Source: Methylotenera sp.
GTDB taxonomy: Bacteria > Pseudomonadota > Gammaproteobacteria > Burkholderiales > Methylophilaceae
Assembly: GCA_021732405.1 (NCBI GenBank)
Contig: JAKFVB010000017.1
Span: 1-45,098 of the forward strand
Direction of reading: 5' to 3'
DNA length: 45,098 nt
Below the pieces are notes generated by a model. That model ran no database searches. It was not told the DNA's origin and worked only from the letters and a program-made list of their open reading frames with translations. This document shows positions 23,423 through 31,471 of the stretch, one piece after another (the first letter of the stretch is position 1; each line of letters opens with the position of its first letter). The translations under genes and the position numbers were made by a program.

Positions 23423-24343
23423 ATGCTAAAACACAGTACCAAAATCACTTTACGCGCATTTACTGCTTTGCTTATATTAACCATCATTTGGGGCTATAAC
23501 TGGGTGGTGATGAAAAGCGCATTGCAATATGCAGGGCCTTTTCAGTTTGCGGCACTACGTACTTTTTTAGGTGCGCTAGTGCTGTTTGTGGTGATTTATT
23601 TCACTAAAAGACCACTAGCCTTAAAAGAATTTCCCACCATGCTGGTGCTGGGCATATTGCAGACAATCGGTTTTACGGGATTACTGATTTGGGCGCTGGT
23701 TGAGGGTGGCGCTGGCAAAACTGCTGTACTGACTTACACCATGCCATTTTGGGTGATGCTATTTGCGTGGCCAATGCTTGGCGAAAAAGTGCAAGGCTGG
23801 CAATGGCTAGCGGTGGTTTCTGCCGTATTTGGCATGGTGCTTATTTTTGATCCATTGCATATTAAGGCAGATGGTTTTAGCATGTTTCTGGCCATCTGTT
23901 CTGGGGTATCGTGGGCATTATCGGCGATTATTTCTAAAAAACTGCATCAGCGTAGTCCAAATTTGGATTTACTCAATTTGACGGCTTGGCCAATGCTGCT
24001 TGGCTCTGTACCCATGTTAGCAATCGCCTTTATAGTGCCTGCCCCGCCGATTCAATGGACAGGCTATTTTATTGGGGCCGTGCTGTTTAATGTAATTTTA
24101 AGTGGCGCGCTAGCTTGGCTGCTTTGGCTATATGCTTTGCAACGCTTGCCCGCAGGCGTTGCCAGTATGGCATCTATGTTAGCGCCCGTGATTGGTGTGA
24201 TTGCTGCATGGATACAATTGAATGAAGTACCCAACACATTTGAGCTGATTGGCATGCTGTTAATTGCATTGGCGCTGGTGCAAATATCCGTCATTACCAT
24301 GCGCAAACATCAGCCCGTGGATTGCGCGCAAGGCCAAGAATAA
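23423..24343 (+). CDS. EamA/DMT superfamily transporter
   Basis: A 306-residue protein with ten predicted membrane helices in two EamA repeats (about 13-142 and 156-290). The opening ALLILTIIWGYNWVVMKSAL and LRTFLGALVLF are typical of the drug/metabolite exporter superfamily, as is the second-repeat end MLAPVIGVIAAWIQLNEVP. The substrate is unknown. It is monocistronic, ending before the structured repeat in front of yebC. Confidence 0.88.
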   Translation: MLKHSTKITLRAFTALLILTIIWGYNWVVMKSALQYAGPFQFAALRTFLGALVLFVVIYFTKRPLALKEFPTMLVLGILQTIGFTGLLIWALVEGGAGKTAVLTYTMPFWVMLFAWPMLGEKVQGWQWLAVVSAVFGMVLIFDPLHIKADGFSMFLAICSGVSWALSAIISKKLHQRSPNLDLLNLTAWPMLLGSVPMLAIAFIVPAPPIQWTGYFIGAVLFNVILSGALAWLLWLYALQRLPAGVASMASMLAPVIGVIAAWIQLNEVPNTFELIGMLLIALALVQISVITMRKHQPVDCAQGQE

Positions 24344-24380
24344 ACTGCATCCAGCCTATGATAAAATGCACGTAGAGTTG

Positions 24381-24523
24381 AGGGTGTCTCTATAACTTTA
24401 AGTTTCTAAGTTAAACAAGGCGCGATTAAAAAATAATGACGCCGCATATGGTTAATATGTAAGGAATTATTTTTTATGAGTAACGCAGTGTAACGACGAA
24501 ACTTAAAGTTATAGAGATGCCCT
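24381..24523 (+). repeat. Structured intergenic repeat, copy 1 (yebC leader)
   Basis: A 143-bp element whose ends form a 26-pair outer stem, counting two G:U wobbles (AGGGTGTCTCTATAAC pairs with GTTATAGAGATGCCCT and continues inward). Inside are an inner 10-bp stem (24428-24437 with 24466-24475) and an apical CATAT/ATATG hairpin with loop GGTTA (24445-24459). The core ACAAGGCGC lies at 24415-24423. Copy 2 at 33797 has the same core. A TAAAAT -10-like box at 24362 would place transcription start just upstream, making the element the 5' leader of yebC, whose own AAGGA site lies outside it. Confidence 0.88.
24476..24493 (+). other. Five-codon ORF inside structured repeat copy 1
   Basis: ATG AGT AAC GCA GTG TAA reads Met-Ser-Asn-Ala-Val. 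AAGGA lies ten bases before the ATG. Copy 2 keeps it with one synonymous change (AGT to AGC, at 33892-33909). It may be a leader peptide or chance. Confidence 0.3.
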
Positions 24524-24558
24524 GAAAATATCGATGCAAAAATATCAAGGAAAACAGT

Positions 24559-25284
24559 ATGGCAGGACACAGTAAATGGGCAAATATTCAGCACCGCAAA
24601 GGTCGCCAAGATGCCAAACGCGGCAAAATCTTCACCAAACTCATCAAAGAAATCACGGTAGCAGCGCGTTTAAGCGGTGGCGATGTCACTATGAATCCGC
24701 GCCTGCGCGCCGCTGTGGCTGAGGCAAAAGAAGAAAATATGCCAGCCGACAATATTACGCGTGCCATTAAAAAAGGTACGGGCGAATTAGAAGGCGTCAA
24801 TTATGAAGAGATTCGCTACGAAGGTTATGGTATTAATGGCGCAGCGATTATTATTGATTGCTTAACCGATAATAAACAACGTGCAGTGGCTGATGTGCGC
24901 CATGCACTAACTAAATTTGGTGGCAATTTGGGTACTGATGGCTCTGTGGCTTTTATGTTTAAACACTGTGGCAGCATAATTTATGAACCAGGTACTTCTG
25001 AAGATAAAGTAATGGAAGTAGCACTTGAAGCAGGCGCAGAAGACATCGTCACCGATGAAGACGGCAGTATTGAAGTCATCACCCCGCCCAATGATTTTAT
25101 CGCCATTAAAGAAGCGATGGAAGCCGCAGGCTTAAAAGCCGTAATGGCGGAAGTGATGATGAAACCAAGCGTTGAAACAGTTTTTACAGGGGATGATGCA
25201 ATTAAAATGCAAAAAATTCTGGATGCGCTGGAAGATTTGGATGATGTGCAGGATGTTTATACGACTGCGGTTATTGAGGATTAA
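24559..25284 (+). CDS. yebC: YebC/PmpR family protein
   Basis: A 241-residue protein of standard length. The opening [20 protein letters not shown] and [14 protein letters not shown] are diagnostic, as are the acidic C-terminal residues. The family is described both as DNA-binding transcriptional regulators and, more recently, as translation factors relieving ribosome stalling at proline-rich stretches. AAGGA precedes ATG 24559. It heads a run with a predicted nuclease, ruvC and ruvA; yebC next to ruvCAB is common. Its leader contains structured repeat copy 1. Confidence 0.95.
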   Translation: MAGHSKWANIQHRKGRQDAKRGKIFTKLIKEITVAARLSGGDVTMNPRLRAAVAEAKEENMPADNITRAIKKGTGELEGVNYEEIRYEGYGINGAAIIIDCLTDNKQRAVADVRHALTKFGGNLGTDGSVAFMFKHCGSIIYEPGTSEDKVMEVALEAGAEDIVTDEDGSIEVITPPNDFIAIKEAMEAAGLKAVMAEVMMKPSVETVFTGDDAIKMQKILDALEDLDDVQDVYTTAVIED

Positions 25285-25286
25285 TT

Positions 25287-26099
25287 GTGTCAGAACTTGC
25301 TAAGTGTTCAGTTGATGGTTGCAATAGCTCAGTCTCTAAGTCTGGATATAAGCTTTGTTTGGAACATTGGCGATTTGAAAATAAAAAACCTATTACGATA
25401 AAGAGTGATGCAGAAATAGATAAAAGTGAATCAAAAGTGGTTGGCAGTTATTTATCAGTTACTACTTTAGGTGAGACCTTAAACATTAGCAACCGAAAAT
25501 TGAACCAAATTTTTTTGGAACTAGGTTGGATTGATAAAAAAGAAAATGGCTGGGTTGTAACTGACTTGGGCGCAAAATTACGTGGTCAAGTTGAAATTGG
25601 AAGAGATAAAAAAACTTTCATTAAGTGGCCTGTAGGTATAGAGAAATCAAGAGTATTAACGCGAGCTATTGAAGAGTTTTTGCGGCCTGAATCCAAAATG
25701 ATAGCAGAGCCGAGCAAACAGGCAGAGAAAGAAGTTGGCGAATTTAGAAGTAAGTATCCTGCCAATATGCGTGCTACTGATGGCCATCTAGTTCGTTCAA
25801 GAGGAGAAATGCTAATTGATAATTGGCTTTATATGTCAGGTATCGCGCACGCATACGAGCGTCAATTACCGATAGAGGAAGATGTTTTTTGTGATTTTTA
25901 TATACCTTCGGGAGATAAAGTTTATATTGAATATTGGGGTTTAGAAAACGACGCTAAATACCTTGAGCGTAAAAAAGTGAAGCAGGAAATTTATAAAAAA
26001 TATAACTTTAACTTAGTCGAACTTCAAGACAAGCATATTGAAAATCTTGATGATTTCTTGCCGAAGTTACTACTAAAATTTAACGTTAAAGTTGACTAG
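25287..26099 (+). CDS. Predicted PD-(D/E)XK nuclease with zinc knuckle and winged-helix
   Basis: The product is 270 residues in three parts. Residues 1-30 hold C7, C12, C24 and H27, a possible zinc knuckle. Residues about 55-113 ([39 protein letters not shown]) look like a winged helix of the phage antirepressor/KilA-C type. Residues about 168-262 match the PD-(D/E)XK nuclease family seen with helicase IV-type proteins: Glu174 (RSRGE), Asp203 (CDFYIP), Glu215 (IEYWG) and basic residues in [15 protein letters not shown]. It starts at GTG 25287, after GAGGAT at the yebC end, and its stop overlaps the likely ruvC start. Base composition is more AT-rich than its neighbours, suggesting transfer. 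The function is not established. Confidence 0.75.
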   Translation: MSELAKCSVDGCNSSVSKSGYKLCLEHWRFENKKPITIKSDAEIDKSESKVVGSYLSVTTLGETLNISNRKLNQIFLELGWIDKKENGWVVTDLGAKLRGQVEIGRDKKTFIKWPVGIEKSRVLTRAIEEFLRPESKMIAEPSKQAEKEVGEFRSKYPANMRATDGHLVRSRGEMLIDNWLYMSGIAHAYERQLPIEEDVFCDFYIPSGDKVYIEYWGLENDAKYLERKKVKQEIYKKYNFNLVELQDKHIENLDDFLPKLLLKFNVKVD

Positions 26100-26664
26100 T
26101 TTGTCTGGTTTGAGAATTCTAGGGATCGACCCAGGCCTGCGCCTTACAGGTTTTGGTGTGATTGAGAAAGTAGGTGAAAAAATCACCTACATTACCAGCG
26201 GCACCATTAAAACTGCGAGTGGTAAAAAGAATAAAGTGGCAGGCGAAGACGATAGAGAAGAATTACCAGCGCGTTTAAAAATTATTTTAGATGGCTTGTT
26301 TGAGGTCATCGATACTTACCAGCCCACACAAGCGGCGGTTGAAAAAGTGTTCGTCAATGTGAATCCGCAATCTACTTTATTGCTAGGTCAAGCGCGTGGT
26401 GCAGCGATTAGCGCGGCGGTGATTCGCAGCTTAATTGTGGCTGAATATACGGCCTTACAAGTCAAGCAAGCCGTTGTGGGTAATGGCCATGCACAAAAAG
26501 AGCAAGTACAGGAAATGGTCAAACGACTGCTGAATTTGCCTGGTTTACCAAGCCCAGACTCAGCTGATGCACTGGCTTGCGCAATTTGTCATGCACATGG
26601 CGGGCAAGGATTAGGCAAATTAGCCACAGCAGGATTTAGAGTAAAGAACGGCAGATTGATATGA
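26092..26664 (+). CDS. ruvC: Holliday junction resolvase RuvC
   Basis: The product has up to 190 residues. The acidic catalytic residues are visible: Asp in [10 protein letters not shown], Glu in AAVEKVFVN, and the Asp pair in [15 protein letters not shown]. It is the nuclease of the RuvABC resolvasome and cuts Holliday junctions symmetrically. No ATG is available at the expected N-terminus: TTG 26092 (overlapping the nuclease stop by eight bases) or TTG 26101 must be used, which suggests coupling to the upstream gene. The insertion LLQ-type loop and length are normal except for [18 protein letters not shown], a charged insert near residue 45. It is overlapped by ruvA. Confidence 0.95.
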   Translation: MTSLSGLRILGIDPGLRLTGFGVIEKVGEKITYITSGTIKTASGKKNKVAGEDDREELPARLKIILDGLFEVIDTYQPTQAAVEKVFVNVNPQSTLLLGQARGAAISAAVIRSLIVAEYTALQVKQAVVGNGHAQKEQVQEMVKRLLNLPGLPSPDSADALACAICHAHGGQGLGKLATAGFRVKNGRLI

Positions 26665-27242
26665 TTGCACGCCTAAACGGAATTCTGATTGAAAAAGCGC
26701 CACCGCAAGTGGTGATTGACTGTGCGGGCGTGGGTTATGAAGTAGAGGTGCCGATGAGCACTTTTTATAATTTGCCAGAGATTGGCGCAAAAGTGCAATT
26801 GCTGACTTATATGGTGGTGCGTGAAGATGCGCAATTGCTGTATGGTTTTGGTAGCGAGCAAGAAAAAAGCACGTTTAAACAATTGCTTAAGGTTAATGGA
26901 ATTGGCGCAAAATCAGCCTTGTCTATCTTAAGTGGCGTGAGTATCGAAGATTTGATTCAAGCGGTTAACTTGCAAGAAGTGGCGATGCTGACGCGCATTC
27001 CTGGCATTGGCAAAAAAACGGCAGAGCGTTTGCTGCTTGAGCTTAAAGATAAATTCTCGATTAATGGTGTAAGTGGCGTGGGTGCTGCGCATCCAAAATC
27101 AGCCACTAGCGATATTTTAAATGCGCTATTGGCACTTGGGTATAACGATAAAGAAGCATTAGCCACGATTAAATTACTACCCAAAGAATTGGGTGTTTCT
27201 GAGGGTATTCGGCAATCTCTAAAATTCCTTTCAAAAAACTAG
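26661..27242 (+). CDS. ruvA: Holliday junction DNA helicase subunit RuvA
   Basis: A 193-residue protein of standard length. It has an N-terminal OB fold ([31 protein letters not shown]), paired helix-hairpin-helix motifs ([18 protein letters not shown] and [22 protein letters not shown]), and a C-terminal RuvB-binding helical domain ([16 protein letters not shown]). It binds the four-way junction and loads RuvB. The ATGA overlap with the ruvC stop indicates coupling. Unlike the common order, ruvB is not next; a terminator follows and ruvB lies 6.7 kb away. Confidence 0.97.
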   Translation: MIARLNGILIEKAPPQVVIDCAGVGYEVEVPMSTFYNLPEIGAKVQLLTYMVVREDAQLLYGFGSEQEKSTFKQLLKVNGIGAKSALSILSGVSIEDLIQAVNLQEVAMLTRIPGIGKKTAERLLLELKDKFSINGVSGVGAAHPKSATSDILNALLALGYNDKEALATIKLLPKELGVSEGIRQSLKFLSKN

Positions 27243-27260
27243 TTAAGTCAAATGAGTATA

Positions 27261-27291
27261 AAAAAGTCGCTGTAATTGAAGCGACTTTTTT
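27261..27291 (+). terminator. Intrinsic terminator after ruvA
   Basis: AAAAAGTCGCT and AGCGACTTTTT form a stem with a short loop (GTAATTGA) and a T run, about 20 bp after the ruvA stop. It closes the yebC-ruvA transcript. Confidence 0.92.
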
Positions 27292-27395
27292 ATTACTCAT
27301 TTGCATGTTTTAAGTTTTAATATTCATGTCTAATACAGGTACAATTTAATCCTATAAATGGGCTTAATTTTAGCCTTATTACATAAGGTTAATCG

Positions 27396-28298
27396 ATGAA
27401 AAAGTACAGCTTAATTGGTTTCTTAATTGGCATAACGTGCCTTGTGCTGGCTGCGTGTGGCAATCAGAATGCATCAAGCGAAGCGCCAGAGTATTCAAGC
27501 TTAGCCGCGCCAATGGGCAAAATGGCGGTAGATTCGATGTCTAAAGTTGCTAGCACTAGAGATACTAGCAATAGTGCCGAACAAAGCTTAACTGAGATGA
27601 GTGAGCCAATAGCTGATAATGCCGCTAAAAAATACATTGCACTGCGGCATCATTTACAAATCGAAACAGTAGCTGAGAACATGCAAGCCAACTTTGATGC
27701 CGCCCTCAAACACTGCGAAGCGCTTAACTGCCAATTATTAAGTGCAAATTACAACCGAGAAACTGAATACAGCCCGCCATCTGCCAGCTTAAGTGTGCGT
27801 TTACCACCCAGAAATGTACCCATCTTTTTAAGTGGATTAGCCAAAAATGGCGAGGTATTGCAACACAATCGAGATAGCGAAGATAAAACCATTCAAGTGG
27901 TGGACGCAGAAGCGCGTATTAAAAATCTAACCGATTTGAGGGATAGACTGCGCTTGATGTTGCATGATAAAACAGCTAAGTTTAAGGATATTATCGATGT
28001 AGAGCGTGAGTTGGCCAATACGCAAAGCGAGTTGGACAGCATTGCGAGTGTACGCAAAATGTTGGCGTTAGAAACTGATTTAGTCGCTGTGAATATCGAT
28101 TTTACTGCCGCTCAAGGGCTTACCGAGCAAGGTTTTTTTGCCCCAGTTGCACGCGCACTTAAAAATGCGGGGCAAGTGTTGATGGAAAGTATTGGTCAGG
28201 TGATTACTTTCGTGGTGGGTGCAATTCCGTGGTTGTTCATTGGCATTTTTATGCTCTGGTTAGTACGTAAATTTTGGCGAAAGCCCAAAGCTAATTAA
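27396..28298 (+). CDS. DUF4349 lipoprotein
   Basis: The product has 300 residues. A lipobox signal (CLVLAACGN, Cys at about 21) precedes a DUF4349 domain: LQIETVAENMQANFDAALKHCEALNCQLLSA, then RIKNLTDLRDRLRLMLHDKTAKFKDIIDVERELANTQSELDSI (a coiled coil) and VAVNIDFTA. A C-terminal membrane helix follows (VGAIPWLFIGIFMLWLVRKFW). It would be tethered at both ends, probably in the inner membrane given the C-terminal helix. The family function is unknown. It is the first gene of the block separating ruvA from ruvB. Confidence 0.85.
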   Translation: MKKYSLIGFLIGITCLVLAACGNQNASSEAPEYSSLAAPMGKMAVDSMSKVASTRDTSNSAEQSLTEMSEPIADNAAKKYIALRHHLQIETVAENMQANFDAALKHCEALNCQLLSANYNRETEYSPPSASLSVRLPPRNVPIFLSGLAKNGEVLQHNRDSEDKTIQVVDAEARIKNLTDLRDRLRLMLHDKTAKFKDIIDVERELANTQSELDSIASVRKMLALETDLVAVNIDFTAAQGLTEQGFFAPVARALKNAGQVLMESIGQVITFVVGAIPWLFIGIFMLWLVRKFWRKPKAN

Positions 28299-28377
28299 TA
28301 TTTAAGCGATATGATTGGCTTAAAGATTATTAAAGTGGCAAATTGATTAAAGCCTTGAGTAGAGTTGATTAAAAAGT

Positions 28378-30459
28378 ATGCTGATGATTCGTTCTGCAAA
28401 CACCTCACCCCAACATTTATGCTTAACTGCAGCTTTTTTGGCGTTTTTTAATCTGGCTGCGTACGCAGAAAATACCGCTTCAGATTTTATGTCTGAAGAC
28501 GATTACATGGGTGAAGTGCCAAAGGTATTAACCGTATCGCGCTTATCACAAGCAGCAGCAGATGTACCTTCAGCCGTAACCGTAATTGACCGTGAAACGA
28601 TTCGTGCCAGTGGCATTGTTGATTTGCCTGAGATTTTTCGCTTAGTGCCTGGCATGTATGTGGGCGCCAATGCAGGTTATGTGTACAACACCAATCACGC
28701 GGTTAGCTATCATGGTATTACGTCTGCATATGCGGGTAGTATGCAAGTAATGATTAACGGACGTTCGGTGTATAGCCCTTTATTTGGCGGCGTTAATTGG
28801 AGCGAACTGCCGATTGCTATTATTGATATTGACCGCATTGAAGTCACGCGCGGCCCTAATGCCGCAAGTTATGGCGCCAATTCTTATTTTGGGGTGATTA
28901 ATATCATTACCCAAACATCAGACGAAACACCTGCCAATAGCGTGGTTGCAACGCATGGCAGCGGCCGTAATGAAGTATTTTATCGCCATGCTGGCAAATT
29001 AGATGCGCTGAGTTATCGTTTTACAGCAGATTATCGCCAAGACGATGGATTGGACGATAGAAATGATTTTAAACGCATGCGTTTTATCAACTCGCAGGCG
29101 GATTACCGCATCAATCTGAAAGATACGCTTGAGTTTGAATTGGGTATTGCCGATGGTGCGCGTGGCGAAGGCAATATTGAAAACGATCCTTTTGTTTTTT
29201 TGCCACGTACCAAACAGATTAATAATCACTATGCATTAATACGCTGGCGACATCATATTTCTGATACTAGCGATTTCACGCTACAAGCTTTTCACAACTA
29301 CGACAAATCAGATGATGAAACCACTTCGGTCAATTTAAGGCCAATAATAGCAGCAATAAGCCCTGTAGTTGCCGCCAGTTTAGTTAACGATAATGTGTAT
29401 GTGAATAATGCTGTTGTACAACAGCGCACCGATATTGAGGCGCAGCAAACATTTGCTTTGGGTAAACAAATTAGGGCTGTATGGGGTGGCAGCGTTAGGC
29501 AAGATTCAGTTTATGCGCCAAACTATTTAGACTCTAGAAAAACCGATTACTTTAATCTGCAACGGCTTTTTGGCCATGCAGAATGGCGTTTGCATGAAAA
29601 ACTGACAGTCAATGCAGGCGCATTGATTGAGCATAACGATTTTACTGGCACTGACACTTCACCCAGAGCCAGCCTTAATTTTAAGCCTCACCCAAATCAT
29701 ACTTTCAGAATAGGCGCATCCAGCGCATTACGCACACCCAATTACGTAGAAGAAAAATTCAGAGATCGACTAGTTGTAGCTACTACTAATCCAGGTCAAA
29801 ACCCACTTATTTTTCAATATAGAGCAAACACAGGGAATCTTGCGCCAGAGCAAATTATTTCACGCGAATTAGGTTACTTAGGCAAACTGGGCCGCTTGCA
29901 ATTAGATGCCAGATTATTCAGCGACAAGATTAGTGATGTGATTAGAGATGCGAATCGAACAGATTTAGTCGTGCCGCCCAATGCTGTGCTATTAAACCCT
30001 TTTCTTGGTGCAGATATTACAACAAATGTTAATCAGGGCGGCGCTGAGGTAAACGGCATAGAATTTCAGGCAAATTGGCAGTTAAGTCGCAATACTAACC
30101 TACTGGTGAACCATGCTTATATCCATATTCGCGAAACTGAAGATGGTCTTAAACTAGATTACACTAGCTCAGCGCCTCGCAACACCTTTAGCTCCCTATT
30201 AACACATCGTTTTAACCCACAATGGGATGCCAGTTTGGCTTACTACCAAACGAGTGAGGCTGACCTTTTGGGGGATGGTAATAAGGTTGATTTAATCAGA
30301 AAATCTGATCTAAGGCTAGCCAGAAAATTTCAAAGTGGTCGTTATAACGGCGAGGTCAACATGGTGATTGAAAATCTATTTAATAATCATTATGAAGAAT
30401 TTGCCGATTACAACACGTTTAAACGCCGTGGCCGCATTAATGTAAGGCTAGATTTTTAA
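28378..30459 (+). CDS. TonB-dependent outer-membrane receptor
   Basis: The product is 693 residues. The signal peptide is followed by a plug domain at about 50-165 (VTVIDRETIRASGIVDLPEIFRLVPGMYVG, IEVTRGPNAASYGANSYFGVINIIT) and then a 22-strand-type barrel ending in the aromatic C-terminus NVRLDF. It belongs to the branch with short plug loops often found beside periplasmic ABC-type binding proteins and GGDEF proteins. The substrate is unknown; no iron-uptake genes are adjacent. It starts the three-gene cassette with the binding protein 43 bp downstream. Confidence 0.92.
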   Translation: MLMIRSANTSPQHLCLTAAFLAFFNLAAYAENTASDFMSEDDYMGEVPKVLTVSRLSQAAADVPSAVTVIDRETIRASGIVDLPEIFRLVPGMYVGANAGYVYNTNHAVSYHGITSAYAGSMQVMINGRSVYSPLFGGVNWSELPIAIIDIDRIEVTRGPNAASYGANSYFGVINIITQTSDETPANSVVATHGSGRNEVFYRHAGKLDALSYRFTADYRQDDGLDDRNDFKRMRFINSQADYRINLKDTLEFELGIADGARGEGNIENDPFVFLPRTKQINNHYALIRWRHHISDTSDFTLQAFHNYDKSDDETTSVNLRPIIAAISPVVAASLVNDNVYVNNAVVQQRTDIEAQQTFALGKQIRAVWGGSVRQDSVYAPNYLDSRKTDYFNLQRLFGHAEWRLHEKLTVNAGALIEHNDFTGTDTSPRASLNFKPHPNHTFRIGASSALRTPNYVEEKFRDRLVVATTNPGQNPLIFQYRANTGNLAPEQIISRELGYLGKLGRLQLDARLFSDKISDVIRDANRTDLVVPPNAVLLNPFLGADITTNVNQGGAEVNGIEFQANWQLSRNTNLLVNHAYIHIRETEDGLKLDYTSSAPRNTFSSLLTHRFNPQWDASLAYYQTSEADLLGDGNKVDLIRKSDLRLARKFQSGRYNGEVNMVIENLFNNHYEEFADYNTFKRRGRINVRLDF

Positions 30460-30502
30460 TGCATTTTAAGTGTTAACTTAATCGTACATAAAGTGATACC
30501 TA

Positions 30503-31471
30503 TTGTTTAATCAGTCTAAAAATAACTACTTTGTCTGTAAAAATTTATCGCTGTTAGCGTTAATCGCGCATTTGTGCTGCCCAGCTTTATCTTATGCTTA
30601 CACTGGTATTACCATCATCATCAGTGCGCCGTCACAATCTTATTTAGAATTTGTAGACCATTTTAAAGAAGAATTAATTGCCACAAAAAACACTGCTTTG
30701 CGTGTTAAAGTAATTGATTTGCAAGATTCAGAGAGGCCTGTAGTTGCAGAGAATAGTGAGCTAGTGATTGCGCTGGGTGTCAAAGCGTTAGAAGCCTCCA
30801 GCAAGCTAAAATTTACTACTCCTGTATTGGGCGTTTTTACGCCGCTACCTACTTTTAATAAATTGTTAGAAGCAAGCGGGCGCGATTTAGGCAATTTTAG
30901 TGCGATTGTGTTGGATCAGCCCTATTCGCGGCAAATGTTGCTCATTAAAACAATTTTGCCAGAAGTAAAAAATGTGGGCGTTATGCTGGGCAAAACTTCA
31001 TCGCAATATTATGAAATAGTGAAAGATACAGGTGAAAAAAGAAACCTTAATGTATCCATTGAAACCATTAAACAGGAATCAGAATTGATCCCTAAATTAC
31101 AAAAATTATTAGATAGTACTGATGCGCTGATGGCGATTCCTGACCCTGTGGTGTACAGCCGCGAAACAGCGCAAGCTATTTTGTTAACCACTTATCGACA
31201 TCAAAAACCAGTTTTTGGTTACTCACAATCGTATGTGCGCGCAGGCGCTTTAGCCGCCGTTTACAGCACGACCAAACAATTGGCTAAACAGGCAGCAGAA
31301 ATCGCTATTAAAACGCAAGCAGCGCCAGGCTTGCTTCCGCCACCGCAAGCGCCTCGCTATTTTTCAATTTCTGTTAATTACCAAGTGGCGCGTTCACTTA
31401 ATATTACGGTTGCTGACGAAGAAAATGCCTATAGAAAATTGCTAGATGCGGAAGCAGCCCAGCATGAGTAA
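30503..31471 (+). CDS. Periplasmic ABC-type substrate-binding protein (PF04392-like)
   Basis: The product has 322 residues. A signal peptide (SLLALIAHLCCPALSYA) precedes a type I periplasmic-binding-like fold: VIALGVKALEASSKL, TPVLGVFTPLPTF, then ILPEVKNVGVMLG and the ALMAIPDPVVYSRETAQAILLTTYRHQKPVFGYSQ hinge region. This family is the ABC_sub_bind group, but no permease or ATPase gene is nearby. It starts at TTG 30503; no ATG is in reach. Its last codons overlap the GGDEF-EAL gene, so it probably serves as a sensor partner of that enzyme rather than in uptake (inference). Confidence 0.82.
   Translation: MFNQSKNNYFVCKNLSLLALIAHLCCPALSYAYTGITIIISAPSQSYLEFVDHFKEELIATKNTALRVKVIDLQDSERPVVAENSELVIALGVKALEASSKLKFTTPVLGVFTPLPTFNKLLEASGRDLGNFSAIVLDQPYSRQMLLIKTILPEVKNVGVMLGKTSSQYYEIVKDTGEKRNLNVSIETIKQESELIPKLQKLLDSTDALMAIPDPVVYSRETAQAILLTTYRHQKPVFGYSQSYVRAGALAAVYSTTKQLAKQAAEIAIKTQAAPGLLPPPQAPRYFSISVNYQVARSLNITVADEENAYRKLLDAEAAQHE

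Noticed and set aside
24381-24523. Insertion sequence or CRISPR repeat
   Set aside because: The repeats are about 145 bp, carry no transposase, occur singly and far apart, and have no spacer array. No clear target-site duplication is visible, so they are reported as structured repeats only.
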